A stretch of 64,000 nucleotides of DNA from Typha latifolia (taxonomy: Eukaryota; Streptophyta; Magnoliopsida; Poales; Typhaceae), in contig CM034103.1 of NCBI GenBank assembly GCA_019914945.1, positions 16,086,785 to 16,150,784 of the forward strand, written 5' to 3'. The notes beneath the pieces were generated by a model. That model worked only from the letters and a program-made list of their open reading frames with translations. It made no database searches and was not told the origin of the DNA. Positions 12,458-26,150 of the stretch are shown piece by piece. A program made the translations under genes and the position numbers. Position 1 is the stretch's first letter, and each line of letters starts with the position of its first letter.

Positions 12458-13565
12458 AATTAGAAAGTTAGGCACACATAATTAATTTTCTTAACTAATA
12501 TACTATTTTTCTTACGTAATGTGGTTTTAGAACCGATACTGGAAAACTGGTACCGGGTATGAAAACTGGCTATTATAGCCGTTGGATTAAGATTATAATT
12601 TTTAAAGTTGTATTGAAGTATTTGCCAAATATCTTTACAACTTTATAAATAATAAAATTAATTATTTTTCACTATTTTATTTATATATTTCTCATAAGAA
12701 TTACGATCGATATTACTTTATATATGTTAAAAAATTCAATAATTATCTAAAATTCGATGGAATGCTTAAAATTCATTTAAACATTACATTTAAAATGAAA
12801 ATAAAAATTATCTCTTTAGAAATCCGGAGCATATTTATATAATTTGTCTATTTATTGTTTACCATGTCAAGCTCTGATTAGACGAAGCTTCCATGTATTT
12901 CGAATGAATGATAGATTAAAGCTAGTTGTAATTGATAACGAAAAGCACTGAGGAGTAGATAGATATACAAGCCTACAGCGCGATGATGGAGGTATACAAG
13001 CTTGTCATAAAAAAAAAGAAAAAACTCGAGACTTGTGATTTGAATATTTGATCCACTTGTGGCTCGTCGTTTTTAATCTAATTTATATATTGTGAAGAGT
13101 TAACTCCTAGTTCATGATCCGTCGTGTGGCATTTTCCAATGTTTATAATTATTTTAATCTTCTTTTTCCATGTCTCTCACTGTGTCACATCTGAGTACTT
13201 AGATGTTACGCATCAATGAAACTCTACGTTATTTCATCAAGATAAACAACTAAATAAAGTCTACGTTCTTGGTCAAAGTGAAATAGTGTAGAATTTTTCT
13301 GTCGGTAAGGGAGACCCTTCCTCTACTGTGGATTAATAATAGAGGTTTCCAATTTATGAAATCCAAGTTGGCATATGTTGAGTTGTTCCAATTTGAGGAA
13401 GTCAAGACTTTATTTCTTAGTAAAACAAGTAAAAAAACAAGCAGTTCCAATTCTAAACCATGAGCTAGCTGATAATGTTATATGGAGGAAGGACCGGCTA
13501 ATCTACTTTCATAGTTTGGTTTATAGCACCATGTATAATTGATGATTAACTGGGCAGCAGAGACG

Positions 13566-16500
13566 ATGATGGGGTGCTTCACGTCGAAGAGGATGGTGGA
13601 AGTATGGCTCCCTTTGCTAAGTATCCTGGGAGTATCTCTTGCAGCACTGGCACAGGAAGACCCTCAAGGTTAGATCGATCTTTTACCTACTTATTTTCTA
13701 ATTTTAAAAGCTTCAATTTGGGATTCACATAGAGGATTATATTACCGATAAGTGGGGATTAAAATTTGTAGGTTTTAGAACCATCGATTGCGGCATTCCT
13801 GACGGTCAGAGCTACGTCGACAAGGACATCAAATTGACGTACATCTCAGATTGGCAGTTCGTAGAATCTGGGAAAACTTTTGTCATTCCAAAGGACAACG
13901 TTAAAGATAAGAACTTGGGACAACGGTATCTGACACTCAGAAGCTTTCCAACTGGTACTCGGAACTGTTACACTATTAAAGATCTGGCGCCAGGCGAGAA
14001 GTATCTTATAAGAGCGAGCTTCTTGTATGGCAACTACGACGGCAACTACGATGCCAACAGTCCGTTGGCGTTCGATCTCTATCTTGATTACAATCTATGG
14101 CAAACTATGCGAATCTACAGTGATTATATTTCGTACAGAGCGGAGGCTGTGACCATTATCCCCAGCGGCATCCTGTGGGTTTGTCTAGTAAACACCGGCA
14201 AGGGAATCCCTTTCATCAACGCACTGGAGGTGAGGCAACTTAAGAGTTCTATGTATCCAGCGGTCAACGCAAGCGTCTCCTTAGTTTCGCAGGATCGTTG
14301 TTATAACCTCGGAGCAGATCAACGAATGAGGTCAAACACCTGTTTCCAGTTTCCACGTTACGTACGTACCCATTAAGTTTTTTCTTTTTCTTTTGTTGAT
14401 AAAATACTGCTAACAATTGACAGGTACCCGGACGATCCTTACGATCGTATTTGGTGGCCTCTGAGCGATCCCAAATGGACCAAAACTTCCACTAGCTTAG
14501 ACATCGCCGGCGATGCAGGAGGTTTGTTCGAGATTCCGTCTGCCGTCCTTCGCACTGCCGTCATCCCCAGTGATGCCGTGAGCTCAAGGATAGATTTCCT
14601 CATGGCTGTGAATGGGGATAAGGAAAATTTTGTAGCGTTGTACTTCGCCGAGTTCAACGAGACCCAGTCAAGAACCTTCGACGTCTTCCTCAACGATCAA
14701 ATATTGTACAAGAATTACACGCCGCCACGCCTTCGGCTAGATTACGTATACTCCACAGCTAGTGTAAACATGGTGGACAACTACACCGTCTCTCTGATCA
14801 AGGCCCTCAATTCATCTCTTCCTCCTATCCTCAATGCAATGGAAGTCTACAAGGTCATGCGCGTATATGATCTGCCGACCAGCAACCAAGATGGTAATTT
14901 TTTTTACTTTAAATTATTTTTCCTCTTTCTTCGTTGACTTAGTAAACTCTAACTAGCATTTGGCTCGAGATATTTATTCATAGTTAGTAATTTATTTAAG
15001 ATAATTTATTATATTTTACAACCAAACAATAAAATATAAGTAAAATTATAAATATATATAATTAACATTTAAAAGATGTGCACGAAACAAACAAGATGCA
15101 GTGATCGTATTGATACGCACATGATCATGACAATTCGTGATTCACATTCGATCTTAACCATGCATGCAATGGATTACAGTTGATGGCATCATGGGAATCA
15201 AGGAACAGTACAAAGTGAAGAGAAACTGGATGGGTGATCCCTGTGCTCCACAATCCCCAGTCTGGGACGGTTTAAATTGTACTTATACCACCTCCGACTA
15301 TGCAAGAATAGTAACTTTGTAAGTGTCTGATAACCCTTTTATTGTCATAAGATATATAAGAAAAATGCTAACTGAACTGAGTAAATGTTTTCAGGAATCT
15401 ATCTTCGTTTGGATTGACCGGTGAAATCTCTGCATCTTTTGCGAAACTTTCATCATTAAAGTCCTTGTAAGTGATGCCGTATCAATTTGAATATATAATT
15501 TTTTCTTCAAATTTCAAGTTTAAATCAGAGTTTCAGGATACAAGTAAATTTGTGACGTTTTTAAAATACCAACATCTCTAAAACCCAGTGTTAGAAAAGC
15601 TACATTACCACCTCTGGAAATTCCAGGTTGGTGAGTCTTTTTTTGCTTCTAAGCTTATCCCAAGACCCAAGTTGGAATTGGGCCGGATTGGAAGTTAGTA
15701 AGCAGAAAGCCCGGCCCAAATTGGATAGGCAAGGGCCGAGAGAGACAAGCATTTTGAGGACCTACCATATGAAGCTGGACAATATATGGTCCAGACCCAG
15801 TCTCCTCCTCACAACCATTTCTTTTTAAATCCTCTTTTCCTTCCCCTCTCCTCCACTCTTCTTCTCCTATCTTCTTCCCCGTCCTCTCCCGCAGGCCCAA
15901 CCCAAGCCTTGGTGGGCGGAAGGCCGGCCCGCCATGGAATGTGGAGACTATGAGATTGGTGGCCGGTGGGACAAATAGGTAGAGCAAACCGGAGTAAAGA
16001 CGGCAACGAGAGGAGACGAATCAGGTGGGAATGGCTCTGATGAATCATGTATAATTTAGAAGAAATTCCGTAGTTCTTTCTCTGTCATTGTTTACCTCCA
16101 TCTTTATTCTTCTTATTATTATCATCATTGTGTTGGTGCAGTGCTTCAGCTGTTTCTATGCCTCGTTTGATACAAAGTACGTATGTTACTGTTTAATTTC
16201 AGGGACTTGTCTTTGAATAGCTTAACAGGGCCATTACCTGATTTTCTGGTAAACTTAACATCGCTGGAACTCCTGTAAGTGCTTATTTCTTATCCATTAT
16301 TATCCATTTTATTCAGATTACCTTGATAGTGAATGGTACCCGTCAAATTTTGGCTTCTTGCAGAAATTTGACTGGCAATCAGTTATCTGGATCAGTTCCT
16401 CCTGCTCTTCTTAGGAGATCACAAGATGGTTCGCTTCGACTAAGGTTTGCTTCAACCTAACATATTTCGCTTTAGTATAGTTATGAGAATCAAGGCTATT

Positions 16501-19500
16501 ATTTCACTTTGTGTCTTACCGGATAAATGTTTAATATATATCACTTCAAACTTATATTCTTTCTGTTTGAGCGTACAGTACTCTTTGTAATCGATTAGAT
16601 GTTCACTAATTTTCCAGCATTGAAGGCAATCCAAAGCTGTGTGTTAATGGGGGTACATGTGAGAATCTGTGCACTGATGGGAGTACATGTGGGAAAAAGA
16701 AAACTACATTGATTATTGCAGTAGTTGCAGCAGTTGTGGTGCTGCTGCTGCTGATAATTGTGGCATTCATCATATGGAGACGAAAGCGATCAGGTAGTCT
16801 ATTTGAGAGCAAATCGTAGCTTGCTTCATCTTTACATTACATTCAGCATATCAAGAACGAGCACCATACAGATAAGAGAAATGTTTAACCCTTCCATCCA
16901 CAGCTTTAATGTAATTATCTATGCTTTTCTTTGGAAGGCTTGTGCACAAGTACCTGTTTTGGAAAATCCAATGACGACGACTGCAATAAACTCATAGATG
17001 ATCAAGGAAATTTAGTGCAAATTGACCTTCGCCGATTCACATATATGGAGCTGGAGAAGATAACTAACAAGTTTGAATCAGTAATTGGAAAAGGAGGATT
17101 TGGGACTGTCTATCATGCCTGCTTAGAGAATGCTTTCCAAGTTGCAGTCAAGGTGCTTTCTAACACATCACAACAAGGGGCCAAGGAGTTTCTCGCTGAG
17201 GTACTGATACTAAAGTTGTTTGGTCTTTATATGACAGACATTAAAGATAGGTTATCTAGTTAATGAATTTGAAGGTGTATAATGAGAGGCCTTCGCAGTG
17301 TTTGGATGGTCCAACTATGTTGTATAAGGATTAGAAAATAGAAATTAAATTACTGAATCTGCTCTGAATTTCTTAGCATACTATAGGGTGACATGATCAT
17401 TTAAGGAATCGAAAAAACCACTACCCAGTAGACAAACACTTTTAAAATGTGATGCCTCATCTCTAAATCCTTGGAATTGTAGAGCATGTTATATCATTGA
17501 CATTGTGGGTCATCTTTTAAAATAGGAGGGGATTTGCCTGATAACTGTTTTAGCAAGCAGAATTTCTTTTTAAGTTGTTTGGCCGAACCATCTTGATGAT
17601 GAATTTGATTGTGTTGCAGGTCAAGAACTTGTCAAAAGTTCATCACAGAAATCTTCTATCTTTGGTTGGCTACTGCAAAGACGAAAACCACCTGGCCCTT
17701 GTGTATGATTACATGTCTGAAGGAAGCCTTCATGATCATCTTGGAGGTTGTTGTTTCTCAGTTTATATAATGCTAATGTGCATCTAATATCATGAGTACA
17801 AAAGATTTCATTATTCAGTAAATATTTAGTCTTTGTTGTCAGACTTTCCATGAATATTGCTGGTCATATGAATGCAAATTCAGGCTTAGCCTGAAGGTTC
17901 TTCCTTTACATGTTTTTTTCTCTTTTATTTTCCTTTTTTATTGAGGACTAATATGAAACTTCAAATTCAGAAATGTTTTCAAAGGGTTTTTTTGGGTAAC
18001 TTTGGTTGCTAAGATTATGTGGAATTGATAAGAAATGCTTTACTAGGCCAAATCATATTGATGAATTAGGAAGTTATTTCATGTCTGGGCCTCTGCTGGA
18101 ATGTATGTTAGTATCCTTCCAGAATAAAATGAAAGATGATTAATGTAATATGATCATGAGCTTGTGGCTCTATAGCATGTGTCTATTAATTCAAGCATTT
18201 GTTGAGGCTTTCTCCACCAGATACTAGATTATTACAAATATTCATCCTGTATTAGCTCTTATCTTTGTTCTTGTCTAAACTTTCTAGCAAGCTGTTTTTA
18301 CTAGTACTACATGATGTTTTACAGGGAAGCCTTGTTCTGTTCGAGTCTTAAGCTGGGCAGAGCGGCTCCAGATTGTATATGAAGCAGCTCAAGGTTTGAC
18401 AGGAATATGATGCACCTTTCCTCTTTTTTCCATGCTTCAGTTTAATCAGTTTCTCTCACATCACATTCACCAAGGTTCTGTGCTATTTAGGGCTTGAATA
18501 CCTGCATAGAGCTTGTGAGCCACCCATAATTCACAGAGATGTAAAGACGGCAAACATCCTCTTGAACCAAAAGCTAGAGGCCAAGTTGGCAGATTTCGGC
18601 CTCTCCCGGAATTTTCAGAGTGATAATTGCTCTCACATATCTACGGTCATTGCTGGCACACCAGGATACCTTGATCCAGAGTATGTTATCATTCATCATC
18701 TTATCAGTAGAAAGGGAAAAAGAAATTAAAGATGAATTTTCCTCACCATCTTTGTAGGCAATATCCAGGCCAGAGGGAAATTCTTTTGAGACTTACCAGG
18801 AAAACTACTCTGCAAGCTACATATTATCTCTTTTCTCCCATTCCATTTATTATCTGCCATAGGCCAACCCCATATAGGTTTGATGATAAATGAAGGATAT
18901 AGGACAGAAATAAAATTTCTAGTTTCTACCATGAAGAGGGAAAAAGGAAAATGTTGGCCTCATCAAAGCATGCATTAGCTATAGATCATCTCAAACGAGC
19001 TAATCTGTCAACCTGAAGAGATTACGTTTAGAAACTTATGACTGTGATTACATAATAGAAGCCATCATCATATTTGGGTAAATGTCCGAGGTTGGCTATC
19101 TAATTTTCCTCTCTACTTTCCAACTCGGGACATTGCTTACTGCTGAGTGTATGAATTTTATGATCTTTTGAATTGTAGCAATCGGCATCACACTTTCTGG
19201 TTTATGTTTCGATTTGCATCAAACTGCAGAACTAGTCGCGGTTCCTTCCACAACTATAGATTCAGTTCTGTCAGGCACTTCTGACTAGAGATATGACAAA
19301 CAATATGAACAGACCTAATTGTGATGTTTGTGCACTCTGCAGGTGCTCCTCTACTTACCAATTCCATCAGAAGAGTGATGTCTACAGCTTTGGAGTAGTC
19401 CTCTTGGAGGTGATCACCAGACAATCTCCAATAATACTGAGCCCAGCTGCCACGATTCATCTAACTGACTGGGTAACACAAAGACTCGCTAAAGGAAACA

Positions 19501-19784
19501 TCGGCGATATTGTTGACAGGAGACTGCAAGGGCAATACAATGACAATTCAGTCTGGAAGGTCGTGGATTTGGCACTGGCTTGCACGAAAAAGACATCCAT
19601 ACAGAGGCCATCGATGTCTGATGTGGTAGAACAGCTGAAGGAGAGCCTGTCGCTGGTGGCTGCTTGTGATAATAATAGCAACTCAGACATGGAAGGTGCT
19701 ACGTTAAGCCAGGTAAGTGCTCTCGGAATATCCCATGCAAGTAATGCAGCAGATTTTGATTTCATTGGTCCAACCGCACGGTAG
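13566..19784 (+). CDS. Malectin-like LRR receptor kinase, tandem copy A
   Basis: Thirteen exons: 13566-13668, 13772-14330, 14424-14893, 15180-15318, 15395-15466, 16203-16274, 16364-16444, 16618-16793, 16938-17200, 17620-17746, 18325-18393, 18491-18680 and 19343-19784. The frame is intact, 920 residues. Order: signal peptide (about 1-30, ending near AALAQ), malectin-like ectodomain (about 34-377, opening with IDCG), two to three LRRs (about 400-495, [12 protein letters not shown]), a transmembrane helix (about 525-547), and a kinase from about 600. Kinase residues seen: GKGGFG loop, VAVK lysine (about 629), IIHRDVK (Asp about 727), ADFGLS and GTPGYLDPE, so an RD-type active kinase is expected. 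This is the LRR-I class (IOS1/FRK1 relatives), which acts at the plasma membrane in immunity or cell-wall sensing. DPE is followed by Cys where Tyr is usual. It is paired with copy B downstream. Confidence 0.9.
15630..16120. other. Copy-A-specific insertion in intron 5 of receptor kinase A
   Basis: Intron 5 of copy A is about 736 bp, against about 382 bp in copy B. Flanks align but this CT/GA-rich, partly GC-rich stretch is absent from B. It contains gggccgg- and aaagcccggcccaaattgg-like blocks and no coding frame I can support. Its origin (element or filler DNA) is undetermined. Confidence 0.5.
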
Positions 19785-20424
19785 CTCGAAATTCCCCATC
19801 ACTGTTTGTTGTTCTTTAGGCTGTAATTTTGTTATTCTAGTATTCCATTTTGGTGTTGTAAGATTACTTGGCTTGGCACAACCTTCCATATTGTATTGCT
19901 CGTTAAATCCGGAGCATATTGTATAATTTGTATATTCATTGTTTACCATGTGACATCTTCGAGCTTCTATTATAAGCATCACAACTCACAGGCCCATGTG
20001 AACAAGGTTTTTTTTTTTTTTTTTTTGTGTACATGATACGGTCAAATATTCTCGATATCCAATCAATGGAACTAACGAGTTTTAATTCTTAAAGGTGATG
20101 TAAAATTACTCGGTAAAATAAATTAAGTCTACGTTCTTGGTCAACTTATATTAGTGCAAAATTACTGTATTGTGTACAAATAATATAGGATTCCACTTTA
20201 TTGAAACTCAAGTAGGCATATGTTAGCGTTATTCCAATGAGAGTCCGATTTGTTTCACGGGAAACCGGTAGGAACAAGCTGTTCTAATCTAAACTACAAT
20301 CCACTAGGCCACGAGGTCCTGAAGTTAAACATAATGTTATATGGATCGAGGAACGGCTAAGCTCTTAATGTCAATATCTCTCATAGTTTAGTTAGGACTA
20401 TATATATATTGGGCAGCAGAGATC
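19785..20424. other. Spacer between the two receptor kinases
   Basis: 3'-UTR of copy A (with the aaatccggagcatatt block near 19906), a poly-T run at about 20008-20026, then the promoter of copy B. The promoter has a (ta)n TATA region at about 20399-20409 and blocks shared with the copy-A promoter (tctacgttcttggtcaa, ggcatatgtt, ttgggcagcagaga-type leader). Confidence 0.7.
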
Positions 20425-23400
20425 ATGAGAAGCTTCAAGCTTAAGAGGATGGTGAAACTATGGCTTACCATGATAAGTATCCTGGGAGTATCCCTTGCAG
20501 CACTGGCTCAGGAAAACCCTCAAGGTTAGCTCCATCTTTCCCATAATTTCTAGTCTCAAAAGCTTTTGGGATTCACATGTAGGCTTATATATATGTGTGT
20601 GGATAATGTTGGCCTAGCGCTTTAATAATAAAGTAAAATTAGTTACCACTGTAATAATATTTTGGAGAAAGCTCTCTGGTGACTCGATCGATTTAAATTT
20701 GTAGGTTTTAAGAGCATCGATTGCGGCCTTCCTGATGGTCAGAGCTACATCGACAAGAATATCAAATTGAGATACATCTCAGATTGGCAGTTCGTAGAAT
20801 CTGGGACAACTCGTATCATTCAAAAGAGCAGTATAGATCAGAATCTGGGACAACGGTATCAGACACTTAGAAGCTTTCCAAATGGCACTCGGAACTGTTA
20901 CACTATTAAAGATCTGGTGCAAGGGGAGAAGTATCTTGTAAGAGCCACCTTCTTGTATGGCAACTACGATGGCCTAAACAGTGCGAGTTCTGCATTCGAG
21001 TTCGATCTCTATCTCGATTACAAACTTTGGCAAAGAATCAAAATCTCCGCTAATACCGATGGCTACGACAGAGCGGAGGTGGTGACCATTATCCCCACCA
21101 GCATCCTATGGGTTTGTCTAGTGAACATAGGGAAGGGGGTTCCTTTCATCAACGTACTAGAGTTGAGGCAACTTAAGACTTCTATGTATCCAGCAGTCAA
21201 CACAAGCGTCTCCTTAGTTCTAGAGAATGAGCGTTATAACCTCGGAGCAAATCGAGAACGAATAAGGTGTAATAAAACTTTCTCACTCACATAAGAGTTT
21301 GATGTCAAATATTATTAATTAATTAAGTAATTAAACAGGTACCCGGATGATCCTTACGATCGTATGTGGTGGTGGGATATGACTAATCCCAAATGGACCA
21401 ACATTTCCACCAGCTTAGCCATCGCCGGCGATGCAGAAAGTATCTTCGAGGTTCCCTCCGCCGTCCTTCGTACCGCCGTCATGAGCTCAAGGATCGATAT
21501 CCATTTCGACGTGAATGATGAAGGGGATAAGGAAAAATTTATAGCGATGCACTTCGTCGAATTCAACGACACCGAGTCGAGAACCTTCGACTTCCTCCTC
21601 AACGATAGATTGTGGTACCGGAGTTACACGCCGCCACGGCTTCGAGTAGATTACATATACACCGGAGAGACTGTGGCAATGGTCAACTACACCTTCTCTC
21701 TGGTCCAGGCCCTCAATTCCACTCTTCCTCCTATTCTCAACGCAGTGGAAGTCTACAAGGTCATGCGCGTATCGGACCTGCCGACCAACAACCAAGATGG
21801 TAACTCTCGTAACCATTAGAATCATAACGTACATGCATCGTTTATATATTACCAAACAACTCAAAACTTGTAAAAAAGTCAATTGTTCTTAACCGTGCAT
21901 GCATGCATGCAAGCAATGGGTTTTAGTTGATGGCATCATGGGAATCAAGGAGCAGTACAAAGTGAAGAGAAACTGGATGGGGGATCCCTGTACTCCAAAA
22001 TCTTTTGTCTGGGATGGTGCCACTTGTACTTATAATACCTCCGATTATGCAAGAGTAGTAGCTTTGTAAGTGTCGGATAACTTATTTTATATAAGCTATA
22101 CGTATCTAAATGCTAACCGGTTCATTACAATATTCTCAGGAATCTATCTTCGTTTGGATTGACTGGAGAAATCTCCGCATCTTTTGTGAATCTCGCATCA
22201 TTGAAGTCCTTGTAAGTGCTGCTGTATCACTTTGAATGTGTATGACGTTTTCTTCAAATTTCGACTTAAAAATGGTTTGAACCATATAATCTCTGTTTAA
22301 ATCAAGAGTTCTAGGGTCATCGCTGTGGTAAAAACGTAGAGTAATTTGTGGCGTTTTTAAATTACGGAGACTGCCTATAGCCTATAGCCTATTTCTTTCA
22401 AAAGCTAAGTAGGAATAAGGAGGGTTTAAGCTAATTTATCCCTAATTACTCTGTGAGCCTAGAAAGCATAGTACCTCTGGCGGCGTGTAAATGTAATCTA
22501 TCGAAGAAGAAGAAGTACTTGTGTTGGTGCAGTGCTTCAGCTGTTTCTATACCTCGTTTGATGCAAAGTATATGTGTTACTGTTTAATTTCAGGGACTTG
22601 TCTTTGAATAGCTTAACAGGACCATTACCTGATTTTCTGGTAAACTTAACATCGCTGGAACACCTGTGAGTGCTTACTTCTTATCCATTTTTTATCCATT
22701 TTATTCAGATTGCCTTGGTAGTGAATGGTACCTGTCGAATTTTGGCTTCTTGCAGAAATTTGACTGGCAATCAGTTATCTGGATCAGTTCCTCCTGCTCT
22801 TCTTAGGAGATCACAAGATGGTTCGCTTCGACTAAGGTTTGCTTCAACCTAACATATTTCGCTTTAGTATAGTTATGAGAATCAAGGCTATTATTTCAAC
22901 TTTGTGTCTCACTTCAGACTTATATTCTTCCTGCTGTAATTGGTTAAATCTTCACTAATTTTCCAGCATTGAAGACAATCCAAAGCTGTGCGTTAATGGG
23001 AGTACATGTGGGAACAATGACCCAGATCTGTGCGCTGATGGGAGTACATGTGGGAAAAAGAAAACTACATTGATTATTGTAGTAATTATAGCAGTTGTGG
23101 TGGTGGTGCTGCTAATTGTGGGATTCATCATATGGAGACTAAAGCGACCAGGTAGTCTATTTGAGAGCAAATTCTGGCTTGTTTTCATCTTTACATTTCA
23201 ATCAACAAATCACTAACAAAGCACCATACACATAGGATGAATGCTTAAGCTTTCCATCCACAGCCTTACAATAATTATCTATACTTTTCTTTGGAAGCCT
23301 TCTCGACCAGTTCCTCCAAAAAACTCAGTGAAGACGACTCCAATAAATTAATAGATGATCAAGGGAATTTATTGCAAATTGACCTTCGCCGATTCACATA

Positions 23401-26150
23401 CTTGGAGCTGGAGAAGATAACTAACAATTTTGAACTAGTAATTGGGCAAGGAGGATTTGGGACTGTCTATCGTGCCTGCTTAGAGAATGCTTCTCAAGTT
23501 GCGGTCAAGATGCTTTCTCACTCATCACGACAAGGGGCAAAGGAGTTTCTTGCTGAGGTACAATAAACCAAACTTATTTGGCCTTTATTTGAATGACATT
23601 ATAAATAAGGTATTTTAGTTCATGAATGGAGGGTGTATAACAGGAAGCTTTAACAGTGTTTGGGTGCTCCAACTATGTTGTACAAGGATTAGAAATTAAA
23701 GTACTGAATCTACTCTGAAATTCTTAGCATGCTATAGGGTGACATGCTCATTAAAGGAATCCAAAATCCACTACTCTGTAGACTAAAACTTTTAAAAGGT
23801 GATGCCTCATCTCTTAATCCTTGGAATTATAGAGCATGTTAACTTACATTTTGTCATTGCATTGTAGTTCATTTTTTTAATTTGGAGGTTGAGTTGCCGG
23901 ATAACTGTTTTAGGAAACAGAATTCCTGCTTAAGTTATTCTGCAGATCCATCTTGACTGTGTTCTGATTGTTCCACAGGTCAAGAACTTGTCAAAAGTTT
24001 ATCACAGAAATCTTTTATCTTTGGTTGGCTACTGCAAAGACGGAAACCACCTGGCCCTTGTCTATGATTACATGTCTGAAGGAAGCCTTGACGACCATCT
24101 TCGAGGTTGCTATGCATAACATTATGTTACTGCTGATATGAATCTAATCTGACAAGTAAAAAAGATTTCATTATTCAGTAAATAGTTATTCTTTATTCTG
24201 GAACTTTCCATAAATATTGCTAATTATAGAAGACTGACATGATGTCATGAGTTGATACAGAGTTTAAAATACTGTTACATAGTGTTGACTGTACAATATG
24301 CAAGTTCAGGCATTGCCTGGAGGTTCTTCCTTTAAATGTTTCTTTTTTTCTCTTTTATTGTTGTTTTATATCAAGGAGTAATTTGAAACTTAAAATTCAA
24401 GAATGTTTTGAAAGGGTTGTTTGACAACTTTGATTGCTCAAATTATGTGGAACTGATAAGAAAGGTCTACTAAGCAAAATCATAATGAATCATAATTAGG
24501 AAGCTCTTTCATGTAGGGACCTCAGTTGTTGATGTTTCTTGATTTCCTTCCAGAATAAAATGAAACATGATCAGTGTAGTACGATCATGAACTTACTGCT
24601 CTATTCGTGCTTGTCTTAAAGTTTTGCTAAGGCTTTCTCCACCACACACTAGATTATATAAGTAGGCGAATTTCTATCGTCAAATATGCAAAAATTCAAC
24701 CTTAAATTACCTGTATCTTAGTGTGTGTTCCTCACTTTCCAGGAAAGCTGTTGTTAACTGGTATTACATGATATTTTACAGGGAAAGCTTGCACTGATAG
24801 AGTCCTAATGTGGGAAGACCGGCTCCGAATTGTATATGAAGCAGCACAAGGTTTGGCAAGAATATGATGCATCTTTCCTTCTTCTTTTTGTCATGCTTCA
24901 GTCTAATCAGTTTCTCCTCGCATCGCATTCATCAAGACTCTGTTGATATGCAGGGCTTGAATACCTGCATGGATCTTGCGATCCACCAATAATTCATAGA
25001 GATGTAAAGACAGCAAACATCCTCTTGAACCAAAAGCTAGAGGCCAAGATTGCAGATTTCGGTCTCGCCAGGGATTTTAAAAGTGACTTTCACACTAATG
25101 CATCTTCAGGCGTTGCTGGCACTCCAGGATATCTTGATCCAGAGTATGTTATCGTTCATCATCTTATCAGTAGAAAGGGGAAATGAAATTAAAGATATAG
25201 GACCCGAAAGATAAGAATTAGATCTAGTCAAATAACTCTAATGTACAGAAGGGTCGAAGACGACTCTTATAAGCTACCTATCATCTCTTTTCTGCTATTC
25301 TATTTATTATCTGGTATAGGCCATCCTGGATGGGCTTGATAATAAATGAAGGATATAGGACATAAATACATTTTCTTCCATGAAGATGGGAAAAGAAGAA
25401 AAAAAAATGGTCTCGTTACAGTATGTATTAGTTTAATAAGCATTTCAAACTATGTAATCTATCAAGAGGAAGAGATTATGTTTGGAAGACTTGAAAGTGT
25501 TAATTGCAGCCATCTTAGTCTCTTGGATAACTGAGTTTTTCTTTCTTTTTCCACCATGGGATGTGGTTTAATGCTGACTTATGAGGTTTATGATCTTCTT
25601 GTATGCTGTAGCGATTGGTTTCACCTCTTGTAAATCTTGTCACAACTTCATATTTGTTGGCCATGTCATGCATTTGTGACTAAACAAAACTAATCTTGAC
25701 CTTTGTCCACTCTACAGATACATCAGCACTCACAATTTCGATAAGAAGAGTGATGTCTACAGCTTTGGCGTAGTTCTCTTGGTGGTGATCACCAGCAAAC
25801 CTCAAATATTACGGACCCCAGGCACAGTTCATCTAACTCAGTGGGTAGCACAAAGACTCGCAAAAGGAATCATTGATGATGTTATCGACAAGAGGCTGCA
25901 AGAGCAATACGACGTCAATTCTGTTTGGAAGGTTATTGATTTAGCACTGGCTTGCACCGAGAAGACATCGACAGAGAGGCCGTCAATGTCCTACGTGGTA
26001 GCACAGCTGAAGGAGAGCCTGTCACTGGTGGCTGCTTGTGATAGTAGTCGCAACTTGGGCATGGACAGCAACATTTTAAGCCAGATAAGTGCTTCTGGAA
26101 TATCCCATGCAAGCAATGGAGAAGATTTCACTGGTCCATCCATACGCTAG
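20425..26150 (+). CDS. Malectin-like LRR receptor kinase, tandem copy B
   Basis: Thirteen exons with the same structure as copy A: 20425-20524, 20705-21266, 21339-21799, 21927-22065, 22140-22211, 22594-22665, 22756-22836, 22967-23151, 23298-23557, 23979-24105, 24782-24850, 24954-25143 and 25718-26150. The intact frame is 916 residues. It has a signal peptide ending near AALAQ, a malectin-like ectodomain, a short LRR block, a Cys-bearing juxtamembrane segment, one transmembrane helix and a kinase with GQGGFG, VAVK, IIHRDVK and IADFGLA. DPE is followed by the usual Tyr. Compared with copy A, exon 8 is 9 bp longer because a GSTCG-type block is repeated before the membrane. The family role (LRR-I receptors) is cell-surface signalling; the ligand is unknown. 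Copy B arose by tandem duplication, with exons 6-7 later homogenised. Confidence 0.9.

Larger units (their letters stand above)
9990..13565. other. AT-rich intergenic spacer with degenerate repeats
   Basis: No supportable gene in about 3.5 kb. Content: low-complexity A/T DNA, two diverged direct-repeat pairs (listed separately), a 3'-flank remnant of the downstream receptor kinase near 12822-12875, and the AP4S-distal promoter of EPSIN1 at the left. The segment 13205-13565 is the promoter of receptor kinase A and resembles 20100-20424 upstream of copy B. Confidence 0.7.
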
